The notes under the pieces are model-generated. The model saw only the letters and a program-made list of their open reading frames with translations. It made no database searches and was not told the DNA's origin. A program made the position numbers and the translations under genes. Shown here in pieces: positions 1-4,736 of a stretch of DNA of 5,638 nt (position 1 is its first letter; every line of letters begins with the position of its first letter). The stretch is from Thermodesulfobacteriota bacterium (GTDB lineage: Bacteria > Desulfobacterota > DSM-4660 > Desulfatiglandales > HGW-15), in contig JALOPA010000176.1 of assembly GCA_025454125.1 (NCBI GenBank), forward strand, positions 1 through 5,638. Direction: 5' to 3'.

Positions 1-138
1 GGCAATCAGGTAGTTGGGGATAAACATCTCATAAAACCAGCTCAGACAAAGAAATACGCACGCCCCAAGCAGGGCATCCCCTACCCGCTGCAAGGTCATC
101 AAGAGAGGTTCATAAGGGCTCATTTTGCCGTTTTTCAT
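1..138 (-). CDS. Probable WcaJ/GumD-type polyprenyl glycosylphosphotransferase, N-terminal fragment
   Basis: Partial gene: 46 codons run from an ATG at 138 to the left edge with no stop. The residues MKNGKMSPYEPLLMTLQRVG lead into a hydrophobic segment at about residues 20-35 and then YEMFIPNYLIA. A short polar start, an L-x-x-L-Q-R-x-x-D pattern (D21) and a first membrane helix resemble the beginning of WcaJ/GumD initiating transferases, which move a sugar 1-phosphate from a nucleotide sugar to undecaprenyl phosphate in the inner membrane. The catalytic C-terminal domain lies outside the window, so the assignment rests on this N-terminal resemblance and on the polysaccharide context. The start is chosen because AGGA lies 7 nt upstream; the ATG at residue 6 has no ribosome site. 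It follows the WecG-family gene on the same strand after 221 bp. Another polytopic membrane protein is possible. Confidence 0.55.
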   Translation of the reverse strand, partial: MKNGKMSPYEPLLMTLQRVGDALLGACVFLCLSWFYEMFIPNYLIA

Positions 139-145
139 GTTGAGG

Positions 146-149
146 TCCT
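146..149 (-). promoter_or_regulatory. Ribosome binding site of the left-edge membrane gene
   Basis: The minus strand reads TAGGACCTCAAC immediately before the ATG at 138, giving an AGGA core with 7 nt spacing. This is the clearest Shine-Dalgarno/start pair in the window. It is the main reason to treat the short open stretch at the left edge as a real gene. Confidence 0.6.
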
Positions 150-172
150 AAATCCAGAATTCCGTCACTTCA

Positions 173-297
173 CCACAGAGGCGCCGAGGACACAGAGAAA
201 TTCAACTCTTTCATTTGCCGGGAGATACCGGCAAATGAAAGGGGTGTCTCAGTATGCGGCAACAACTCTCTTCTCCGCACCCTCTTTGTCTCTGTGG
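173..297. repeat. Nested palindromic intergenic repeat element (imperfect outer inverted repeats)
   Basis: The left arm 173-199 begins CCACAGAG and continues GCGCCGAGGACACAGAGAA. The right arm 271-297, read on the opposite strand, begins with the same CCACAGAG and ends GGAGAA. By hand alignment 19 of 27 positions agree without gaps. The arms enclose a separate perfect hairpin at 208-241 that is not centred between them. Purine-rich CACAGAG motifs in inverted orientation around a palindrome, with no coding capacity, fit a dispersed non-autonomous repeat (MITE- or REP-like). Copy number in the genome is unknown from this window. No target-site duplication is apparent at the ends. Confidence 0.5.
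208..241. repeat. Perfect 14-bp inverted repeat (hairpin)
   Basis: CTTTCATTTGCCGG at 208-221 and its exact reverse complement CCGGCAAATGAAAG at 228-241 are separated by the 6-nt loop GAGATA. One G-T pair (207/242) and one C-G pair (206/243) extend the stem. It lies 119 bp past the stop of the WecG-family gene. In RNA from the minus strand it would form a stable stem-loop, but no run of T follows on either strand. It is better described as a palindromic repeat core or an mRNA 3'-end stabilising/processing structure than as a Rho-independent terminator. Confidence 0.75.
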
Positions 298-359
298 AAA
301 TTAAGGCTTGTCGCTGTGATTGCGAAAAGCGGTAGCAATTTCAAATCAGCCTAGGGTCT

Positions 360-1283
360 TCACAAAAGAGGGTATCGACGCAGCCCGGAAATCTGGGCTA
401 ATATGTACAGAATGAAAAGGGGGTTGTAAACAAGATAGCGATAGGCCAGTCGGCGAGGCTCCTTGGATAGACGGAAAAGCCATTCCAAGCCATTGCGCTG
501 CATCCATGAAGGGGCCTGCGGAATTCGACCGGTAAGGAAGTCAAAGGCGGCTCCTACGGCGATCAGAACAGGGGCGTTCAAAAGGCCCCGGTGCCGAGCC
601 ACCCAGTAATCCTGCTTTGGCGTCCCCAGGCCTACCCAGACGATATCAGGGTTCGCCCTATTGATCATGTCAATCGCGCCGGGTTTCTCCAGTTGTCCCA
701 CGGCCAGCATGGGAGGGGAATAGGCTCCGGCAACGATCAAGTTAGGGAATCGCTGTTTTAGGCTCTTGGCCAAGGCGTCGGCGATCCCTGGCGCACCTCC
801 GTAGAAAAAATGCCGATATCCTTTAGAGGTAGAATCAGCGCAGACAGAGAGCAGAAGATCAGGACCATATATTCTCGTGACGTTCTTCGCACCAAAGTAA
901 TGACAAAGCCACACGAGAGGCATCCCATCGGGTGTCGCCATGCCGCTCCGGTTCACGATTTTCTTAAGTTCAGGATCCTTCTGACATTCCATCACCGTGT
1001 GAACAGTGCAGACATTAACATAATACTCTGCTCTTGATTCAACCCATGAAGCGATCTCCTGGGTCGCATCCTCTAGACTTGCAGCGCTCATTCCTACCCC
1101 CAGGATATTTATCCTCCTGGAGCACCGTGTATCAGTGTTTTTTGGGGCTGAGAGTTCCAAATTTTGACACCGGAGTTCCAGTGACGAACTGAATAACCCT
1201 GAGGGCAAGGATGTAATTTCTTCATAGGAAATGTCAGGCGATTGACAAAAAAGCTGATTCAAGACCTTGCCAGAATTTCTCAA
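360..1283 (-). CDS. WecG/TagA/CpsF family (GT26) glycosyltransferase
   Basis: Inverting glycosyltransferase of the family that includes WecG (ManNAcA transfer), TagA/TarA (teichoic acid linkage unit) and GumM; it adds a sugar to a polyprenyl-linked acceptor at the cytoplasmic membrane face. Numbered from the TTG at 1283 (307 aa), the core begins at residue 57 (RINILGVG). Family signatures follow: VCTVHTV (91-97), ATPDGMPL (116-123) with D119 at the proposed catalytic-base position, RIYGPDL (137-143), FFYGGAPG (159-166), GLGTPKQDYW (218-227, D225 where the family usually has E), AVGAAFDFLTG (242-252) and GLEWLFRLSKEPRRLAYRYL (265-284). The basic/hydrophobic C-terminus probably touches the membrane. 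The start is unresolved: the longest form overlaps the upstream GT4 gene by 50 nt and has 56 unmatched residues. TTG at 1208 or 1160, or a frameshifted ATG at 1225, are alternatives. Donor and acceptor are unknown. Confidence 0.9.
   Translation of the reverse strand: MRNSGKVLNQLFCQSPDISYEEITSLPSGLFSSSLELRCQNLELSAPKNTDTRCSRRINILGVGMSAASLEDATQEIASWVESRAEYYVNVCTVHTVMECQKDPELKKIVNRSGMATPDGMPLVWLCHYFGAKNVTRIYGPDLLLSVCADSTSKGYRHFFYGGAPGIADALAKSLKQRFPNLIVAGAYSPPMLAVGQLEKPGAIDMINRANPDIVWVGLGTPKQDYWVARHRGLLNAPVLIAVGAAFDFLTGRIPQAPSWMQRNGLEWLFRLSKEPRRLAYRYLVYNPLFILYILAQISGLRRYPLL
1113..1118 (-). other. AGGAGG Shine-Dalgarno-like sequence inside the WecG-family frame
   Basis: AGGAGG on the minus strand encodes R56-R57, just before the conserved core (INILGVG). 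The nearest in-frame ATG (residue 65) is 21 nt further on, too far for normal initiation, and starting there would remove the first beta strand of the fold. A CTG codon (residue 61) is 9 nt downstream. The site may simply reflect two consecutive AGG arginine codons. It is recorded because the gene has no obvious start. Confidence 0.3.
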
Positions 1284-2349
1284 TGGTAAATCGTTCCAGG
1301 TAGAGTTCTCTCCCTCGGCGTCCCATCGCTTTTCTCAGTTCGGCATTTCCGAGAAGAATGGCGACCTTTTCCGAAAAGACGCGACTGTCTTTGATAGGAA
1401 CAAGAAATCCGGATCTACCATCTTCGACAACAGAGGGAATGCCTCGCCAATGTGTCGCGACGATAGGGAGCTCAAATTGCATCGCTTCAAGTAGAACCAA
1501 GCCGAACGTCTCATTTTCATAGAACGAAGGGAAACAGAAGATGTCTGCTTGGGAGTAAGCCAACCACTTCTTCTCCCCAGTTAGAACCCCTGCGAACTCA
1601 ACGCAGTCACCTAACCCATTCCTAGCGATGGTCAGATTCGCCGAATTTCTAAAAGCCTCTGATTCAAAATGCCCCACAAATCTAACTTTGAATTTTTGAC
1701 CCGAATCCCTCAAGATGCGACATGTGTCAAGAAGAACGAGTATCCCTTTTGTCTCAGTGAGAGCGCCGACAAAGAGAAGTGTTGGTGTAGTAATCTCGAT
1801 GCGTCGCGATTTCCGAAATTGGGGATAGTAATCAGGGAGACCGTGCGGGAGAACAATATTGTTTAATGCTTTCAGGCGCTCTCCGTCTGGCGGATTGAGT
1901 TCGGATGGTCGTATGGCAAGATCTACTCCAAAATAAGCTCGCCTGAACAGGAAACGAAGCCAACCGGGTAAGCGCCGATATAGCTCAGAAATACCACCCG
2001 CATGGAAGAAGAAGACGGTTTTCTTAAAGAGCCACCGTGTAAGGATGAGTATGACCAGGTCTCTACACATTGGGATAAATTCCGGGCCGGCGGGCGGATA
2101 GTAGAGAATCGGTGCCTTGTGACGGAACCGCATGTAAAAGATCCTCATGATGATTGAAAGGAGATGCCCTATTTTCCTAATCTTGATCCTGCCGACTTCG
2201 TCAATCTCTCTGGAAAATGCCATGCGAACATGGTGAAAATGGATTTGTCGGTATGGACCGGCGAGGACCATTTGGATTGCGATGGACTGACCATGATAAG
2301 GAGGAGGGGTCTGTCCTACGATAAGGATGTTGATCCTATTGCTGTTCAA
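1234..2349 (-). CDS. Glycosyltransferase family 4 (GT-B fold)
   Basis: Complete retaining GT-B glycosyltransferase, 371 aa, a usual length for GT4. It is predicted to transfer a sugar from a nucleotide donor to the growing lipid-linked repeat unit on the cytoplasmic face. The N-terminal acceptor domain opens with a beta strand and INILIVGQTPPPYHGQSIA (7-25), the PP-x-x-G loop typical of the family. The C-terminal GT1-type domain (PF00534-like) begins at LLFVGALTETKGI (191-203), carries K201, and has the EX7E motif E280/E288 in FYENETFGLVLLEAM (276-290), followed by IVATHWRGIPSVVEDGRSGF (296-315). The usual R of the GR-x(4)-KG motif is replaced here (GALTETKG). The start is TTG: the frame is closed by TGA at 2362-2364, no ATG or GTG lies before the first strand, and GAGG lies 10 nt upstream. 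It begins 21 bp after the stop of the O-antigen ligase-like gene, so the two are probably co-transcribed. Confidence 0.92.
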   Translation of the reverse strand: MNSNRINILIVGQTPPPYHGQSIAIQMVLAGPYRQIHFHHVRMAFSREIDEVGRIKIRKIGHLLSIIMRIFYMRFRHKAPILYYPPAGPEFIPMCRDLVILILTRWLFKKTVFFFHAGGISELYRRLPGWLRFLFRRAYFGVDLAIRPSELNPPDGERLKALNNIVLPHGLPDYYPQFRKSRRIEITTPTLLFVGALTETKGILVLLDTCRILRDSGQKFKVRFVGHFESEAFRNSANLTIARNGLGDCVEFAGVLTGEKKWLAYSQADIFCFPSFYENETFGLVLLEAMQFELPIVATHWRGIPSVVEDGRSGFLVPIKDSRVFSEKVAILLGNAELRKAMGRRGRELYLERFTIEKFWQGLESAFLSIA

Positions 2350-2359
2350 GCGCTTCCAA

Positions 2360-2363
2360 CCTC
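2360..2363 (-). promoter_or_regulatory. Ribosome binding site deciding a TTG start
   Basis: GAGG on the minus strand ends 10 nt before the TTG at 2349, and a second purine stretch GGAAG lies 3 nt before it. With a stop codon at 2362-2364 in the same frame and no ATG or GTG before the first beta strand, this supports TTG as the true start of the GT4 gene. Confidence 0.45.
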
Positions 2364-2370
2364 AAGAACG

Positions 2371-3834
2371 TCACGAAGTCGCGCTTACCATGGGCAGGAT
2401 TCTTATCCGCTGAGATTCAATAGCGGCAATGCCAAAACCAAAGATAGCCCAAAACCAGACACCACCTTGCGGCCCTTCAAGAAAGACATCAAAACACGAA
2501 TTGACCATGAACGCGGTCCAGTAAGCAAGTATCCAAAGGCTCGTCCTCTCCCAAAAAGGCGCATGGTTTCTGATGGCCAAGGAATAAGCTCCCACGAGTT
2601 TCCAAGCGAATAGGAACTGCAGGAGGACCCAGGTCAACAATCCAGGCACGCCGGATCGAGCGAGGATATTGAGATGGCCGTTATGGGGGCTGCGCAGAGG
2701 AGGGTAGAAGACAACCTGATAGCCGTCACTGTCGGCAAGATTTATGCCATATCCTTTGCCCATCCAGAAGTACTTGCCGAACAGCGTGTAGTCGACGATG
2801 TCTTCCCACCACTCCAAGCGCCACTGTCGCGTAGCTTCCATTTCAAAGGAGGGACTCCTCGCGATACTTCTGAAATTCTCTACAATCTGCTGAGGTGAAA
2901 CAATACGACGGTCCCCTATATCGACTCTTGGGTCAAAGATAAGAAGGACGACCGATGCGGTCATCAGTAGAATGAGCATTTTGCCCAATCCGCTGAGCGG
3001 GCGCATTACGAAAACAACTACAAAAGCTGAAAGGATGGAGAGGAGACCTCCTCGAGTTAATGAACCGGAGACAAGGAAACCACCAATCCAGAGGGCCCAT
3101 CGAGCCCATTTAGACAGCCAGGCTCTCAATGGCGATCGCGATGGGGTGACCTCCATAGGATGCAGGAACAAAAACGCCCCAATTCCAGCCAGATGAACGG
3201 CTACGTCCCCGGGTTTAATCGTCAGCAAAGGAACTTGAGAAATAGGGAGAACGGGAAGAAGGTGGCTCCAAAACTGACCGATGAGGTAAGCGAAAGGAAT
3301 CCATGCCAGATACCATGGTATGAATCGGTTGTATAAAACCACAACCTTCGAAATGGAGTCCTTTTGGTCGAGGAAAGCAAACACAATGAGGGCAAAAAGA
3401 AAATATGCCCAAATGACTCCATCGCGGAGAGCGTCTATGCCATACACTCCTAGATTTGGGAGGGTTCGAATGGCTCCCCAGATCACGAAAGGAATTGCCA
3501 ATCTGGTTATTGAGTTTCGAAAGGCATATTTTAGCCTACCGCTCGACAAAAGCGCGAGCAAGCCTAGAAAGAGGAATGCCTCCCCGATGTAGATCGGAGG
3601 ATATCCCAAGTAGGCAAAACTTTTTCCGAGGAAGGCATACCCAGTAAGGCAACCTAAGAAAATATAGCCAAGGAACACGGAAAGTCGCGGAGAGTTCAAA
3701 AACCAAAGAACAGAAAAGAAGAAGAGAGCGACGCAAACGACTGCAACCAGCGGATGAATTATGACAAGCACTGCGATCAGAGGCCCAAGAAATAGACATA
3801 GAATGACGCTGAGGCTTTTGTTAGTTGAGAACAT
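2371..3834 (-). CDS. O-antigen ligase / Wzy polymerase-like polytopic membrane protein
   Basis: 487-residue integral membrane protein with roughly 11-13 hydrophobic segments (among them about 10-45 as a pair, 50-68, 84-98, 139-155, 171-188, 212-225, 263-277, 284-299, 393-412, 431-446, 456-472). A large hydrophilic loop lies at about 300-385 and is predicted to be periplasmic. Wzy_C/O-antigen ligase (PF04932) hallmarks are SGSLTRGG (256-263, R261) and, at the loop end, SPHNGHLNILARSGVPG (382-398) with H384, N385 and H387; the loop also has GKGYGI (359-364). In WaaL and Wzy, an arginine and a histidine near this loop are needed for glycan transfer from undecaprenyl diphosphate. It either polymerises repeat units or ligates the glycan to an acceptor; sequence alone does not separate these. 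Start ATG at 3834 with weak AGAAG 8 nt upstream, 56 bp after the methyltransferase stop. Confidence 0.88.
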   Translation of the reverse strand: MFSTNKSLSVILCLFLGPLIAVLVIIHPLVAVVCVALFFFSVLWFLNSPRLSVFLGYIFLGCLTGYAFLGKSFAYLGYPPIYIGEAFLFLGLLALLSSGRLKYAFRNSITRLAIPFVIWGAIRTLPNLGVYGIDALRDGVIWAYFLFALIVFAFLDQKDSISKVVVLYNRFIPWYLAWIPFAYLIGQFWSHLLPVLPISQVPLLTIKPGDVAVHLAGIGAFLFLHPMEVTPSRSPLRAWLSKWARWALWIGGFLVSGSLTRGGLLSILSAFVVVFVMRPLSGLGKMLILLMTASVVLLIFDPRVDIGDRRIVSPQQIVENFRSIARSPSFEMEATRQWRLEWWEDIVDYTLFGKYFWMGKGYGINLADSDGYQVVFYPPLRSPHNGHLNILARSGVPGLLTWVLLQFLFAWKLVGAYSLAIRNHAPFWERTSLWILAYWTAFMVNSCFDVFLEGPQGGVWFWAIFGFGIAAIESQRIRILPMVSATS

Positions 3835-3890
3835 GATCGAGACTTCTAAATGTTGTGTGCAGACAATCGGTGATCATAGAAGCTCAGGAT
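3835..3890. other. 56-bp intergenic gap between methyltransferase and ligase/polymerase genes
   Basis: Short spacer, the only break over 50 bp inside the right-hand gene run. It contains the weak ribosome site AGAAG (3843-3847 on the minus strand) for the ATG at 3834 and a loose 6-bp inverted repeat (CTTCTA at 3843-3848, TAGAAG at 3877-3882). No terminator or clear promoter is visible, so read-through from the methyltransferase gene is expected. Confidence 0.4.
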
Positions 3891-4736
3891 TCAGTTTGCA
3901 TAAACAAGAACGGTTCCTCGGACTCCGTGAATCAGCGATGTCAGAAACTGGGAGATAAAATTGAGGGCATGCCTTTTCTGTCCTTGCTTCCACAGTGAGG
4001 CAAAGGCTGTAATAGAAGGTCTGATGCGCCAGTCATTGGTTGAGCAGTGAAGAATACGGAAACCTGCTTTCTCTAAAGCATAAAGGAGCGTGCGTGTAGA
4101 AAAATAGCTGACATGCACTGGCCGAAAATAGACCCAACCGTTGCGCCTGATAAGCCTTGCCGCTGAGTCTATATTCCCAGTTTGCACAACAAGGCAACCC
4201 TGTCTGCTAAGATGTTCTCTGCACCAGTGGAGCACTTTCATGGGCTGCGCCGCGTGCTCGATGACTTCATTCATATGAATGACCTCAAATTTGTAGTTCG
4301 GAAAGGCCTCCTCAATGGGAGACAAACTCAGCTCAGCATGCAAACCGAATTGGTCCAGGGCGAGCTCGACGGCTGCCGGATTCAAATCGAGCCCGAAAGT
4401 GCGGTATCCAATCTTTTCGGTCAGGTGAAGAAGCAAACCATCACCTATCCCTAGGTCCAGAAAACATTTTTCTGGGTCAGGAGGGACAAATAGTGCAATG
4501 CGGGCGAGCCGTTCATTGAAGCGGAAATGAGCCAAAGGGTCTGAGGAGGTAAGGACGCTTTCTTTTTCTAAGTAGTCCCGATCGTAAGTGATTTGAGGGT
4601 CATCCAGGAGATAAACAAAATAACACTGCTTGCACTGAACAAGACGAAGCCGGAAGCTCCTTCCACGATAATCGCGGTGAACCTGTACGTAAGGTGTGAC
4701 AAGTGAACTTTCGCAGAGTGGGCAAGTTGAAGTCAA
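3891..4736 (-). CDS. Class I SAM-dependent methyltransferase with N-terminal zinc ribbon
   Basis: 281 aa, soluble. Residues 5-38 hold a CPLC...CKQC pair of CxxC motifs (C5, C8, C35, C38), a probable structural zinc site. A Methyltransf_23-type Rossmann domain follows: motif I CFLDLGIGDGLLLH (91-104), the acidic SAM-ribose residue D117 in FGLDLNP (114-120), FEVIHMNEVIEHAAQP (150-165), then PVHVSYFSTRTLLYALEKAG (206-225). The combination is common in polysaccharide and secondary-metabolite clusters. Here it probably methylates a sugar of the repeat unit or the glycan end, but the target atom is unknown. Start: a stop at 4743-4745 leaves only CTG (4739) and TTG (4736) before C5; TTG has AGGT 8 nt upstream and overlaps the preceding TGA as TTGA, so coupled translation with the upstream GT4 gene is likely. 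Confidence 0.88.
   Translation of the reverse strand: MTSTCPLCESSLVTPYVQVHRDYRGRSFRLRLVQCKQCYFVYLLDDPQITYDRDYLEKESVLTSSDPLAHFRFNERLARIALFVPPDPEKCFLDLGIGDGLLLHLTEKIGYRTFGLDLNPAAVELALDQFGLHAELSLSPIEEAFPNYKFEVIHMNEVIEHAAQPMKVLHWCREHLSRQGCLVVQTGNIDSAARLIRRNGWVYFRPVHVSYFSTRTLLYALEKAGFRILHCSTNDWRIRPSITAFASLWKQGQKRHALNFISQFLTSLIHGVRGTVLVYAN
4733..4736 (-). promoter_or_regulatory. TTGA stop/start overlap
   Basis: On the minus strand the four bases TTGA contain the TTG start of the methyltransferase and the TGA stop of the preceding GT4 gene. This is the TTG version of the common ATGA arrangement. A weak AGGT lies 8 nt before it (4745-4748). Translation of the methyltransferase is therefore probably coupled to that of the upstream gene, and both belong to one transcript. 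Confidence 0.6.

Larger units (their letters stand above)
139..359. other. 221-bp intergenic spacer without a gene
   Basis: This is the longest non-coding gap in the window, between the stop of the WecG-family gene (360) and the start of the putative glycosylphosphotransferase (138). It holds a palindromic repeat element at about 173-297 and the ribosome site at 146-149. I see no credible open frame on either strand. I see no convincing sigma-70 promoter: TTGAAA on the minus strand near 340 has no good -10 partner. No hairpin here is followed by a T tract, so no intrinsic terminator is called. Whether the left-edge gene is co-transcribed with the others cannot be decided from the sequence. 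Confidence 0.6.

Noticed and set aside
319..339. ATTGC/GCAAT stem after the WecG-family stop as a terminator
   Set aside because: Only 5 bp with an 11-nt loop and no T run following on the minus strand.
810..1037. Plus-strand open frame of 75 codons inside the WecG-family gene
   Set aside because: Antisense shadow of conserved family motifs, with no domain or ribosome site of its own.
2164..2613. 149-codon plus-strand open frame
   Set aside because: It lies antisense across two well-supported minus-strand genes, spans their junction, and its translation shows no recognisable domain.
3843..3882. Inverted repeat CTTCTA/TAGAAG with a smaller TTGT/ACAA stem inside the 56-bp spacer
   Set aside because: Stems of 6 and 4 bp with a long gap are expected by chance, there is no T tract, and the left arm overlaps the ribosome site. 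It is not enough for an operator or terminator call.
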